A stretch of 64,000 bases of DNA from Datisca glomerata (Eukaryota > Streptophyta > Magnoliopsida > Cucurbitales > Datiscaceae). The stretch lies in the NCBI GenBank assembly GCA_003255025.1, contig QANY01008030.1, positions 300,542-364,541 on the forward strand, written 5' to 3'. Of this stretch, positions 12,001-23,429 are shown piece by piece. The translations under genes and the position numbers were made by a program. The first letter of the stretch is position 1. Each line of letters opens with the position of its first letter. The notes beneath the pieces are model-generated. The model saw nothing but the letters and a program-made list of their open reading frames with translations. It was not told where the DNA came from and did not search any database.

Positions 12001-12287
12001 TGTTGAAGAAAGAGAAACAAAAAGTATTGCCTCAGAAGGAAAATCTTCATCACAGGCAAAAAGGAAAAACAGAACAGCAACTTTCACCACACACAGTGGG
12101 TGTCTAACCACTTCTGGAAATCTGATCAATAGGCGTCCCTTGGAGATCATAGGCAACCGTTTGAGATTATATGTATATATACATCACTTACTCATTGTAA
12201 AGTATCAGTATTATCAATAAGAAATCAGAACAAGAAGTTCATCATCTTTCTTTAAGACCAGAACACTAAAGGTTCATCATTTCTACA
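12001..12287 (+). repeat. Copia 3' LTR
   Basis: 287-bp partner of the 5' LTR, from TGTTGAAG to TTCTACA. Confidence 0.9.
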
Positions 12288-12292
12288 AAACT
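12288..12292. repeat. Target-site duplication, right (AAACT)
   Basis: Exact match to 7753-7757. Confidence 0.9.
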
Positions 12293-12799
12293 TTTCTTGA
12301 CTTTTCCCCTCCAGAACATAATAGCCTAACTAAAACATTGTATAACTCCCATCAAACTACAAAATGATTGAGCTCAAAACTCCACCAAATTAACACTATC
12401 TTTGACAAAAAGACTCTGAAAAGAAAAGTAGAAGAGAAAGATGTAATGTAGGATAAAGTGGATTAAAGAGTAGAAGATTTAGGAGGGTAGCTAGAAGCCC
12501 TTAAAAACTAAGTGAAAAAGCCTATACATGAACTCTAAATAAACTAGAGGGCTGAATAAGTTGATATCTAAAATCTAAACTTCAATCAAATCAATTTAGC
12601 ACTACAAAAAATATCATATCGAACATTCATCATATCATCAATAATATAAAGATAGAGAGATAGAGATAGACACATAAGATTTTTACGTGGAAAACCCAAC
12701 CAGAAAAAACCACATGACCATCCTAGTACCAATGTATTAGTTTCTCATGGACACATGCCTGTCAATCTTGAATGATCTTCAAGACACAAACAACCACCA
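12293..12799. other. Continuation of pre-insertion sequence, no gene
   Basis: The first about 100 bases continue the degenerate leader repeat interrupted by the copia element. The rest is AT-rich without a recognised feature. Confidence 0.35.
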
Positions 12800-13060
12800 C
12801 ACTCGTTGTCCCAACGTGCGCGCGACGTAGAGCGGCGATTAAAAAAATCATTTTTTGAAGGCAAAAGAAATTTGGAGTCGCCACCAATCATTTTAGGGTG
12901 TGATTGGTCACCCAATTTTAAGATGAAAATTTTAGTCTACGAAAACTCAAAGTTAGTTCGGAACTCGTTTGTGTGTGGGTAAAGTATTAGCACCCCACAA
13001 CACTCATTATAAAATGGTTGCCAAATTTAATCAAATGCCATCTAATTTTTTATTTTAAGG
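12800..13060. repeat. Ogre/Tat-like LTR fragment
   Basis: Contains GGAGTCGCCACCAATC, a GATTGGTCACCCAATTTT phrase, TTCGGAACTCG and GGTAAAGTATTAGCACCCC in that order. I recall this order from long LTRs of Ogre/Tat gypsy elements in dicots. No ends, primer site or coding domain could be tied to it. Confidence 0.4.
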
Positions 13061-13620
13061 CAAAGGTTAAAGAGATTCATTTTTGAATGTCCCATTTGAT
13101 GCATTTTGTATCATAAAAATGTATAAAATAAATTACTTTTAATGGGTGGTTCAAAAACCATTGAAAAATTATTTTTTGTATTCTTATATCCTTTTAAATC
13201 AAAGCATTATTAGAGTTATTCTTGGTATCCCAAGAATGACTCCTCACCTCAGTAGTTCGAGAAGTTTGGTATCCCGAAAATCTCAAAGTCTGTTGTCAGA
13301 TTTTTTTTAGTGAAAACTAAATAAAGAAATTTACAAAAATTTAAATCAAATTGTTATGGTTTTAATTTAATTTACGAGCGTCAATTTTGATGATAAAAGA
13401 ATAAAATAATAATTACATACAACCGTGACATATGAAAATAGTACATAAATAAATAAGAAGAGATAACAACAAAAAAATAATGAAAATGAATGTTAGAAAT
13501 GATAAATATGTATGATAAATTTAAAAAAATTGCATGATGAAAATAATGAAACAAGACGTGAAATAATTAAAAATAAATATAAAAATAAATTATAATAAAT
13601 TAATAATATCTACTAAAAAA
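13061..13620. other. AT-rich sequence before the gap, no gene
   Basis: No coding region. Probably LTR-derived, continuing the preceding fragment. Confidence 0.35.
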
Positions 13621-14000
13621 NNNNNNNNNNNNNNNNNNNNNNNNNNNNNNNNNNNNNNNNNNNNNNNNNNNNNNNNNNNNNNNNNNNNNNNNNNNNNNNN
13701 NNNNNNNNNNNNNNNNNNNNNNNNNNNNNNNNNNNNNNNNNNNNNNNNNNNNNNNNNNNNNNNNNNNNNNNNNNNNNNNNNNNNNNNNNNNNNNNNNNNN
13801 NNNNNNNNNNNNNNNNNNNNNNNNNNNNNNNNNNNNNNNNNNNNNNNNNNNNNNNNNNNNNNNNNNNNNNNNNNNNNNNNNNNNNNNNNNNNNNNNNNNN
13901 NNNNNNNNNNNNNNNNNNNNNNNNNNNNNNNNNNNNNNNNNNNNNNNNNNNNNNNNNNNNNNNNNNNNNNNNNNNNNNNNNNNNNNNNNNNNNNNNNNNN
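13621..14000. other. Assembly gap (380 N)
   Basis: Run of N. The tandem repeat directly to its right suggests that assembly failed in a repeat array. Any translation across it is an artefact. Confidence 0.99.
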
Positions 14001-14395
14001 CATTTTTTCTTTCTTCCTTCATTGCTAGGAATGATCATGGATGGTAACTAGTTTAAACAAGTGTCACTAGAGAAAATCCATAAAACTTTCAAAATAAAAT
14101 AATTTTTATTTGGGATATAAATATACAATTTTTTTATTGGATTATTTAGTTCACTAATTACCATTTTTGCTTTCTTCCTTCATTGCTAGGAATGATCATG
14201 GATGGTAACTAGTTTAAACAAGTGTCACTAAAGAAAATCCATAAAACTTTCAAAATAAAATATTTTTTGTTTGGGATATAAATATACCATTTTTTTTATT
14301 GGACTACTTAGTTCACTAATTACCATTTTTCCTTTCTTCCTTCACTACTAGGAATGATCATGGATGGTAACTAGTTTAAACAAGTGTCACAAAAA
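14001..14395. repeat. 161/162-bp tandem repeat running out of the gap
   Basis: The block TTCTTCCTTCATTGCTAGG...GGATGGTAACTAGTTTAAAC recurs at 14011, 14172 and 14334, giving spacings of 161 and 162 bp. About 2.4 copies are visible and the first copy starts at the gap edge. Units are nearly identical over about 75 bp and vary in the T-rich part. Confidence 0.9.
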
Positions 14396-15703
14396 GTGAT
14401 GGTCAAAAAATTAAAAAGAAAAGAAGAGAAGATTTGTAAGAACATAAAAAAAATAAAAAGCTTAAAATATTTACATAATTTTGTATAGAGGTTTTACCCT
14501 CTATTTTATACATTTTTATGTATGAGAAATTATCATAGGAGATCTTTTCATGATCTTTTCATCAAATGTACACTTTCAACCCATTAAATGGTTGATTCGC
14601 ATTGAGTTAATTTTACACCCCTAAAAATTTTATCCTTATTCTCATTTATTGAGTTGATGACAAAAAAAATCTCATCATCAAACTTGTAGAAAGATAAACA
14701 ATATATGAAAGTAAAACTTAAGATTAAAAGTAGGAGAAATGATAAAGAATGAACAAACAAACATATATATGGAAGATGAAACAAAAAAATATCAAATACA
14801 TGAGTATGAAAAAAAGATATGATTAATTAGAATGAACAAAATATATTGTAAGATAAAATGTAAGAGATTTGAACTACTTTAATAAGATGGAAGATGAATA
14901 GAAATGAAAACTTACATTTTTTTCTCTTTTTCACTATTTTCTCAAAACCTCTCTTTCTCTCTCTAAAATCTCTTCTCTTCCTTACTCTCTCAAATCTCCC
15001 CTTTCAAGTGAAGACCTCCCATCTACTTATAGGTAAAATTAGGGTTTGCCTTTTTTACGTTTAGTCTTTTTTTCACTTTTTTACTTTTTAGTACTTGGAC
15101 CACTTTTCTTATTTTAGTATGGGACTAGTTTTTAAATTATACGTATAGTCTTAGACTATTATATGAGTCAAAATATAAAGTATGTATATTTAATGTATTA
15201 GACCGGACAAAATATAATATTTACACTCTTCAATCTCGATCTCTACATCAAGGTAAAAGCGATCTCGATCTCGTCTTCTTGGACTCCACTCCGAGGCACA
15301 AGTATAAAAAAACTAGTCAATATTGGACTCGATTCAAGGAACAAGATTCACACGGAACATGAATAAAAAGTTCTTGATATATTTCCTAGAAAAATCTCAC
15401 AAAGTCACTCAATGTAAAAATGATTTTCATTTAAAAAGAAAACCATTTTAATGCTTAAAAACTTCAAGAACAAATCTAAAATAGCATTAAAACCAAAATT
15501 CTAAATCAAAATAATTATCTTGAAGTTTGAAATACTTTTATAAAATAAATGGTGAAAATTCGGAATAAAAATATGGTAAAATAAAAAACCATTCAAAACA
15601 TTTCTATTTTTCTCTCTATATTTTTCTTCCCTAGGAGACGAATGTGTGTATGTAGGCTAGGAAAAGATTTGTAAGCAAGTTAGGACAAATAGTTCCTTAG
15701 AGA
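14396..15703. other. AT-rich intergenic sequence, no gene
   Basis: No coding region. A CT-rich stretch near 14925-15010 followed by short-leader-like sequence could be an LTR remnant, but no ends were seen. Confidence 0.35.
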
Positions 15704-17141
15704 CACTACAAGAAAAATCACCTATACCAGCAGTTTTTTAGTCATATCTCGGCGGTTTTAAAACCGCCGTTAATCTCACCGCTGGAAACACTCTACGCCG
15801 GTGAAAATTAACCGTCGGAGTTTTTTCCCGGCGGTTTGGAACCGTCCTAAGTGAGCAAAAAACTGCTAGAATTGACGGCTGAGAAACCTTTATCGGTGGT
15901 TTTTAGCCCCCAGTATATCTTAACAAAATCAAAAAAATTTACCGGTAGTTTCAGTATTTTTTGTCTATTTGACTAAATACCATCCTCATCATCCCTAAAA
16001 ATGTGGACTACAGCCTGAATTGAGTTGCTTGATGCTTATAACAGATACATTTTCCCATTATCATCCTCATCTTCAAGCTGTATATGTTATAGATATTCCT
16101 TGCTCGTGCAGACAACAAATATATCTAGAAGAGGCATTGGAACTGAATAATCAGGCAGTTAAGACTCTAATTTATGAATAAACACCATATGATAATTGCA
16201 GATAATCACTTAAAGACTTCATTACAACTCTCATCAGTCATCAAAGAATTCAAAAGATCACTGATCTTATAATATTTATCTATTTTTCATCAGCATTATG
16301 CATGACGAATCATAGCTTAGTTCAACACAAATAGAAACATAAATAAATGATCAAAAGCAGCAGTTGCTAGAAGAATATGGAGAACATTGACCAAGAAATT
16401 CCAACTTCTATGAAGCTTGAAAAATCTTCTTCATTTTCAAACTTAAAAAATCATTCGAAACAAATTCTAAAACATGCAAAAAGAGAGAAAGGTATCTGCC
16501 CACCAAACATAAAGACAAAACCCATTGCCATTCAATTCTTTGAAGCTCTCAGCACAATCCCCACCCTGAAGTAGAAAAGTTTTCATACCCAGATAAGGAT
16601 GTAGGGGAATATTGGCGGTGCTTGAGGTGGGAGACGTGGATCAGAACAATTTTCTTTTGTGCCATCGCCGGTGCACCTAGAGTGATTGACTGAAAGTGAG
16701 TCGTGGCAGTGATGTTCGTGATAATTCAAAAAAGAAAGTAGAGATGAAGAGACTCGAAGGAGGCATAGGAAATTTCTACAAAATCGTGAGGTGTGAGAGA
16801 GAAGGGGACCTAACCTTAGATGCTTAAGGTTAGGGCATGCTTGAGCCTAGCTTGAGTCCTAGGGCATCCTCTTGGCTTCTCACTATCTAAGAAAGAAGAG
16901 AATGTCTAAAAGAGAGAGTACAAATTTTTATTCGCTGGTTGCGAATGATTTACCCTAATTCAAACCATGATATTTTGTCTTTAAGAGGAAGACAAGACTT
17001 GTTTTAATTGAAAAAAATAGATCAAATGCCGGTATAATAATAAAAATCGCCGCCATTAAAGGCCATACATAATCTAGTTTTTAGGGCGGTTATATTTTCA
17101 CCGGAAACAAACCGCCGGTAAAAATCAAATTTTCAGTAGTG
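15704..17141 (+). mobile_element. Non-autonomous CACTA element, copy 1
   Basis: It starts CACTACAAGAAAAATCACC and ends TTTTCAGTAGTG, so both ends read CACTAC inward. It is flanked by a 3-bp target duplication AGA (15701-15703 and 17142-17144). Both ends carry subterminal repeats of the ACCGCCGGT / CGGCGGTTTT type, as expected for transposase binding sites of CACTA (En/Spm) elements. At 1438 bp it has no transposase. The interior includes a captured fragment of DAHP synthase (see 16524-16577). The short plus-strand reading frame beginning at 16377 is not recognised and is probably incidental. Confidence 0.88.
16524..16577 (-). pseudogene. Captured DAHP synthase fragment
   Basis: On the minus strand 18 codons read FLLQGGDCAESFKELNGN. 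Plant class II 3-deoxy-D-arabino-heptulosonate 7-phosphate synthase, the first shikimate-pathway enzyme, has a nearly identical FLLQGGDCAESFKEFNAN segment, where the cysteine belongs to the metal site (from memory). Reading on both sides does not continue as that enzyme, so only a short piece was captured. The equivalent piece in the second CACTA copy (20205-20258) shows that capture preceded element duplication. Confidence 0.7.
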
Positions 17142-17144
17142 AGA

Positions 17145-18440
17145 TAGGAAAATATCATGAAAAGTTTTTTGCAGATTATAATACGAAGCTATTCGAGTGA
17201 CCTTCCTTCATTACCAGACGATAAGTTGTCAAGGTATGATAAATTTAATGAAAATTTGATCTCTTAACTAAACTCTAATGTTGCAGAGATGGGAGTGTCT
17301 CAATTGATGTGGAATTTATTATGTAGTATATGCTTCCAAGTACTCTCTTTATTAGGAGTCAAAGTTTCAGATGGCCTTATCCCCCTCAAAATAATTGTTC
17401 ATTTATGAGAAATCTAGATGATGAATATCTTTAAACTTCATTATCGTACTATTTCCTGTAATAGAATTTTAGATTGCTCCAATTTCCTTGATCATAGAGC
17501 ATACGGTTGGTCTTGGTATGATTAGTAAAATCTTTGTAGAATGGCCAAAAATAGGTTTGCAACTTCTTGGGCTTGTCATTTGTAACATAATTACTTATCT
17601 TATTGCTGATTTTAATGCTTGGATATCTTATATTCTCTTTTCCCCCATTTTAAGAAAAGCTCTAACGTCTGACTTCACACGATTGTTGCTAGAGCTTGGA
17701 GCTTGAGCTTTCGGCCAAATTCATTCGTTTCTACTCGAATTTCAGATCTGGGAATCTGAAAGTTTTCTGGTTTGCCTAATCTATGTCTTCTCTTCTCAGT
17801 CTCTTTTGAGATATTTTATCATTTAATTTCATTTGGATTTCAATATCAATAAGCTTTTGTTGATGTATGCTTGGACCCCGGACTACATTTTATTTTCTTG
17901 CCCTCTTGTTTTTCCTCATTTCTATTTAAGTTTAAGATCTTAAAATGTAAAAAGTTTATCACAGTCAATGAGACACAAAAAATCAAAGCTCATAAGGTAG
18001 AAGATCATAAAGCTAAGGTATTGTTCGATGGTGATAGAGGAGTCGTATCTTTTGATTTTCTGTCTATTAGTTCAATGAATGAATGTTAGTTGTTCTATTT
18101 CGACAACCTTCAAACCAGACCCAATGGAGGCCATGAATATGCCTCGGCTAAAAAAAGAGAGCTGACATTGCTTCTTAATGTTGTTTGGATAATGCAATAT
18201 TTAGAACAATGAAATGTGTCCTCAATTCAGTATATTACTGCAAGCTTTCACTGTTTCTTCATGCATTGCAAGTGTCTTTAATGGGAGTTTTATTTCATTT
18301 TATGATGTATCACAATATCTACTGACATCTTAAACCTGGTCAGAATTATTGATATGACTCGAGGTGATCTGGCATCATTTTAGGTACGCAATCAGGTTAC
18401 ACATATTTTGTTAGCTAGACTCTAAATGACTTCTATGGAT
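17145..18440. other. Unassigned sequence between CACTA copies
   Basis: There is no recognised gene. A conceptual reading around 17290-17430 (DGSVSIDVEFIM, stop, YMLPSTLFIRSQSFRWPYPP) looks like decayed coding sequence preceded by an AG acceptor-like site, but I cannot name a family. The remainder is AT-rich. Confidence 0.3.
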
Positions 18441-18782
18441 CTATGGAAATGTTGGTACGTCTAAGCACATGCCTTGGATAACTTGTTCATATGAGGTAGA
18501 GAGATCTTGGGAGATGAGTTGGTGATACTCCACAAGCTGGTGAAGACATTGATTTTTTGTTGTCAAGTTTGCATTTTCATTTCCTAATCTTGACTTCACA
18601 GCTAGTAATGCCTCTGATTGAAGCCTCACTAGATCATTTTCTTGAGGTCTAATTCCTCTTGTAAATCCATCACGAAGCCTTTTGTTCTCCTTCTCAAGCA
18701 GAGCACATCCCTCTTATATAAAACATAAATTGGATTTCAACGATTTTAGTTCTCTAGCAAGCAAAGCTTCTTTTGTTGCCAT
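18441..18782 (-). pseudogene. Fragment of a plant coiled-coil protein gene
   Basis: Minus-strand reading starts MATKEALLARELKSLKSNLC, has an in-frame stop (TAA), then EGCALLEKENKRLRDGFTRG, SEALLAVKSRLGNENANL, and ends YHQLISQDLSTSYEQVIQGM followed by a stop after CLDVPTFP. The spacing of Leu and charged residues is that of a coiled coil. I recall very similar sequence at the C-terminus of an uncharacterised conserved plant coiled-coil protein but cannot give a symbol. The internal stop, missing upstream part and position between two CACTA copies mark it as a captured or retrocopied fragment, not a working gene. Confidence 0.6.
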
Positions 18783-19519
18783 TGTAGTCATAATCTAGAA
18801 AATGGCAAAGCAAACCCTCAAGTTAGGTAAGAAATTGGCAGATTTTGGATCTTTAATAGATATTTCTAATAGATGAGAACTGACATTTTTTGCTTTCTTG
18901 AGCTTGTTGTCTTTAGGGATTTGTTTTAAAGATGGCAAGCAATGTGCATTTTGTAGCAATGGTTGACTATTTTAACCAGTCTTAAAGAATGTGTTTCTTA
19001 GATGTTTTGTAGTTATTCTTTTTTGTTATGCCCTTTAGTACTAAATTAGATTTATTAATCATTAATTTTCGTGTGTTATTAATCATTAATAATTATTTTA
19101 CTCAATTTATTTCTCTTTAGTCATATTATATTGAATAATACATTTTTTCACACTATTTTTAGATTCAATTTGTATAAATGAATTCCTTATTTTTTTTGGA
19201 TTGTTAAAAAATCTACAATTACAATTATACTTCAAAACAAAGCCAACTGAAACAAGCAAGCTACATGTTGTCTCGACATCAGTTTATGAAACTTCATAAT
19301 TAGATTTGACGTCTTACTAGATTTTAATCTTTCTCTTATGATATTACTTTTGCTTGTTTTATGCAAAAATCAGTATGTATTTATCATTTGAAACTCTGAT
19401 TTTTAGCGTACAATAGTTTGTAATAATTTTGAATAATAAAATAAAAAGTTATGTGATATTATTTTTTTTGATAGTTTGTCAAAAATATTATTTTTTGAGT
19501 TTGTACAATGGCAAGAATA
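18783..19519. other. AT-rich sequence, no gene
   Basis: Nothing recognised. Confidence 0.35.
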
Positions 19520-19943
19520 AGTAATATAAAAAAATTTATAATAGCAAGATGTTGCACATCGTATATCATAAAAATGCTATGAAAAGTCTTTGACAGCATT
19601 TAAAACGTTATGGTAAGTTTTTACTATTGGTTTATAAATGCTATCATTTGTCTACCGTAGCATTGAAAAAATGCTATGGTAAGTTTGTCATAGCATTAGA
19701 AAAATGCTATAGTAGGCCCGCCAAGCGTTGAAAAAAATGTTACGGTAGATCTTTAATAGTATTGAAAAAATGCTATGATAAGTCTACAATAGCGTTTAAA
19801 AATGCTATAAAAAGTATTTTGATAGCGGTGAAAAAATGCTATGGTAGGATCGGACTTTTAATAACGTTGGCAAACATGACATTAAGAAAAACACTACGAT
19901 AGCGTTTTTTGGCTGCTATCGTAGCATTTTTTTTGTTGTAGTG
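19520..19943. mobile_element. Right end of a second CACTA-type element
   Basis: It ends TTTTGTTGTAGTG, an inward CACTACAAC terminus, and carries at least ten short subterminal repeats of the AAAATGCTATGG / CATAGCATT type in both orientations, typical of CACTA ends. The left end was not found. It directly abuts sequence homologous to CACTA copy 1, as if this element had inserted into or recombined with copy 2. Confidence 0.55.
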
Positions 19944-20871
19944 TTTTCATCAGCTTTTTGCATGACGAATCATAGGTTAGTTCAACGCATAGAAACCGAA
20001 ATAAATTATTAAAATAACTTTAAGTAACAGTTCTAAAAGATTATGGAGAACATTGACCAAGCAATTCCAATTTCTATGAAGCTTGAAAAATCTTCTTCAT
20101 TCTCAAACTTAAAAAATCATATGAAACAAATTCACAAACTTCAAATTCTAAAACATGAAAAAAGTGAGAAATGCATCTGCCCACCAAACATAAAGACAAC
20201 ATCCATTGGCATTCAATTCTTGGAAGCTCTCAGCACAATCCCCACCCTGAAGTAGAAAAGTTTTCATACCTAGATAAGGATGTAGGGGAATACTGGCGGT
20301 GCTTGAGGTGGGAGACGTGGATCTGAACAATTTTCCTTCGTGTCGTCGCCAGTGCACGTAGAGCGATTGACTGAAATGGAGTCGTGGCAGTGATATTCGT
20401 GATAATTCAAAACTTGAATTTGTAATGAGAGTAGAGATGAAGAGACTCGAAGGAGGCAGATGAAATTTCTTCAAAATTGCGAAGTGGGAGAGAGAGAGAA
20501 AGGGACCTTCCCCTAGAAGCTTGAGGTTAGTGCATGCTTGAGCCTAACTTGAGAAGAAGAGAGTGTCGATGCAGGAGTCCTAGGGCATCCTCTTGGCTTC
20601 CCTCTGTCTAAGAAAGATGAAAATGACTAAAAGAGAGAGTACAATTTTTTATTCGCTAGGTGCGAATGATTTACCCTAACCCAAACCACGATGTTTTATC
20701 TTCAATAGAAAGACAAAACGAAGTTGTTTTAATTAGAAAACAAAATAGAACAAACCGCCGGTATAAATAATAAAAACCGCTCCCATTAAAGGCCATACAT
20801 AATCCAGTTTTTACTGCGGTTATATTTTCACCAGAAAAAAACCGTCAATTAAAATCAAATTTCCAGTAGTG
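19944..20871 (+). mobile_element. CACTA element copy 2, 5'-truncated
   Basis: Homologous to 16285-17141 of copy 1 throughout, including the end TTTCCAGTAGTG at 20871. The left about 580 bp of the element are missing and replaced by the different CACTA end just upstream. It has small indels relative to copy 1, such as extra bases near 20125. Confidence 0.8.
20205..20258 (-). pseudogene. Captured DAHP synthase fragment, second copy
   Basis: The minus strand reads FLLQGGDCAESFQELNAN, the same 18-codon fragment as in copy 1 with K to Q and G to A differences. It lies inside a longer open minus-strand frame (20474-20148) that is otherwise not DAHP synthase. Confidence 0.7.
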
Positions 20872-22850
20872 GATAGGGAAATATCAATTAAATATTTATT
20901 TGAATTTTAAAATAAGAAAACCTAGAATTTAAGAAATCATACAATTTGCTAACTCTCACATCTAATCTTCATAAAATGAGGAAAAATATATAAAGGGAAG
21001 ATTAGGTTCAAATACTAGAGGGATAACAGCAAAGAAAGAGATTTAAAAATATTTGAAAATATTTATAAAATTATCAAAATCAGAAAAATATTTAAACAGA
21101 TTTTTTAAACCACGATCGATCACTGAAATAGTTAAAACACTAATGCATTAACATGCCACTAAAGGTGAGAATGCACATTTATTCTAAATATGATTTCAGC
21201 AATTGATCGTTATATAGAGTGGTTAAAACACTAATGAATTCACAAATTTCTATTCTGTTTAATTAAAATACTAATGAATTCTACTGGCATTCGATTTTAA
21301 AATTGATGGGTTCTGATTCGATTGGGTTATAAATGAATGAAGTTTAGTTTGATTTTTGAATTGAAGATTTTCCGGATTCGCTCTGAGGGTTTGAAATGAA
21401 ATAGTTGGATACTGAACACCCTTATCATTAATAAATGTCAATGAGATAATACCTTATACTTCTATCATATACATGCACTTCACAAAAATATTTTTATTTG
21501 TAATTAGAAATAATAATTACAGTATCACATTCTGCCCCCTAAATTTCTCTCTCTGTCATAATAAAGCAGGTACGTGAATTCTCTTAATTAACCTGTAAAT
21601 TTTCCCGTTGATAGTTCGATTAATCTGATTATTAGTCATAATCTCCATTGAATATAAACATTTGGTAGAGTCTGCATATACAATGGACATGAAAATTCCT
21701 AATGTTGGTTAATTATTTAATCTGTAGTAAGGTGCTTAATTAATTAAAGAAAACCTTTTAATTAATTACAACTAATTATAGTTCTTAGCCCCCAAAATGA
21801 CGTCTTTTTCTCTCTAAAATCAATGTTTGTTTTAATAATATGTATTAGGGAGCTGAATGGCCACATTCTAATTTGATTGATTTCTAACCATTTAGATGAG
21901 TAGTAATTTAACGTTGCATGTGTAATATATTTTAATATGTATAATATTTTATTGTGATGCACGATTAAAATTATTTATAAGAGATGGAGGTATCAGAACT
22001 TGGTAAATCAACAAAATTCAACTAATTATTTCTTTATGTTAAACTATATAGAGAATAAAAATAAAATATTTTTCTCTACAATTAAAGAAAAAATAAATAT
22101 AAAAACGTAAAGAGGTCAAAAGTAAATGTGAAAAAAAAATTATTTGCCTAAAATAAATTTCAGAAATCAAAAGGTATTTAATCAATCATTAATTATTAAG
22201 TATCAATTAATATAAATTAATAATTATTAGATTAATAAATATAATTAAATACTTTCATTGAATTTTATATAATTAAGTGATTTAATGTATGAATAATTAT
22301 GCGTGTCAACTATAACTTAGATGAAAACCGTCCGTAAAATGAGCTCAAAATAATATATCATAAATAATGAAAACAAAGAGAACATATAATTAATTACTGG
22401 TTTTCTATCAAAACATAGTACAAATATTTGCAGCATAATATAATATAATATGCCTGAAAACTAAAAAAATATATAGTGTAAGTGTTCCAGCCAATATCAA
22501 TAGCACAATTCGTCCCAAAATGATATCACTATCAGTATCAGTCAATGATAGCATCTAGATATTATATGATTTTTGTTGTTTCTATTTTCTCTCGTTCACG
22601 TGTAACACGACTTCTCTTAATTCCAAGTTTTTTATTAAAAAAATATTTCATAATCCAAATTAAACGTAGTGCAAGTTTGTTTTAAAGGAACCAAATTGGC
22701 TTTGAGTGCAGTGCATTGGTGGTTTATATTATGCCGATGCCTATGCCTATGCGGCCTACCCACCTCATCATTCCACAAAATAACGTGAATAATAAATATG
22801 AATGTGAAGAGGTTAGGGCATGAAAAAATTAACTTTTATTAAAGGCATAA
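20872..22850. other. AT-rich upstream region of the dehydratase gene
   Basis: No coding region or repeat recognised. A TTCACGTGTAAC phrase near 22597 contains a CACGTG G-box core that could belong to the downstream promoter. Confidence 0.35.
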
Positions 22851-22855
22851 TTAAT

Positions 22856-22863
22856 TATAAATA
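22856..22863 (+). promoter_or_regulatory. TATA box of the RHM-dehydratase gene
   Basis: TATAAATA lies 574 bp before the start codon, upstream of a CT-rich leader. The partner gene at 41800 has the same octamer at a similar position. The transcription start is inferred about 25-35 bp downstream. Confidence 0.6.
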
Positions 22864-22889
22864 ACTCTCTTCCCTCCTCATATTCACAT

Positions 22890-23429
22890 AAATTTCTGTC
22901 TTCCTCTTTCTTCTGAGAACTCTTACTTATAATCCATTGCTTAACTCTGATAAAGAATCGCTTTCTGTGGTAAAAGACTCCAACTACTTCTCTAAGTCTC
23001 TCTCTGCTCTGCTCTCTGTCTCTCTGTCTCTCTGTCTCTAGCCATTAAGTTTTATATTTTTGCTTAATTGGGTTCTGTTAGTTTGTCATTGTTGCTTTTG
23101 TTTGAAATCGTGATTTGTTATTGTAATTTTGTCTCGAGGTTAAATCGTAGTTTATAGTTACGGGAATGATGCATCATAATTGTAATTTAGGTTGTTTCTT
23201 TGATTCGGCTTCTATTGAGATTGCTAGTGGCTCTCTCTATCTATCTCTCTCTCTCTGAATTGTATGGTGTAGATCTGCATGATGATGAACATTCTTGACT
23301 ATGATAACGAATGAAATCATCATATCTTGTTTCTTCATAAAACTTCAGATATATACACATTCATGAGTCAGTTTAACTTTTAATTCTTTTTTTCTTTTGT
23401 AGGTTGGATCACGCAAACAATCACAAGAT
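22890..23429 (+). other. 5' leader with an intron ending just before the start codon
   Basis: A pyrimidine-rich acceptor TTTCTTTTGTAG ends at 23402, leaving the exon segment GTTGGATCACGCAAACAATC before the ATG. The leader near 22940-23005 (CTCTGATAAAGAA and AAAAGACTCCAACTACTTCT) is clearly related to the leader of the epimerase/reductase gene at 41410-41487. The donor site could not be placed with confidence because of a CT/GTCT microsatellite at 22995-23040. Confidence 0.55.

Larger units (their letters stand above)
7758..12287 (+). mobile_element. Ty1/copia retrotransposon, complete ends, defective
   Basis: The 4530-bp element has a 286-bp 5' LTR and a 287-bp 3' LTR (TG...CA ends), a primer site, a polypurine tract and AAACT target duplications. 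The domain order gag, protease, integrase, RT, RNase H is that of copia. By hand count the LTRs differ at about 18 positions plus one 1-bp indel (about 6%), so insertion is not recent. It is non-autonomous: the protease motif is altered, the first half of integrase is deleted, frameshifts separate the domains, and RNase H has a stop. It inserted into the leader region of the older antisense copia relic. Confidence 0.92.

Noticed and set aside
13590..14038. Three minus-strand frames of about 140 residues across the N run
   Set aside because: Artefacts of translating unknown bases.
16377..16574. 65-residue plus-strand frame (and its 70-residue counterpart at 20043-20255)
   Set aside because: It is conserved only because the CACTA copies are homologous, and it overlaps the antisense DAHP synthase fragment. 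No family recognised.
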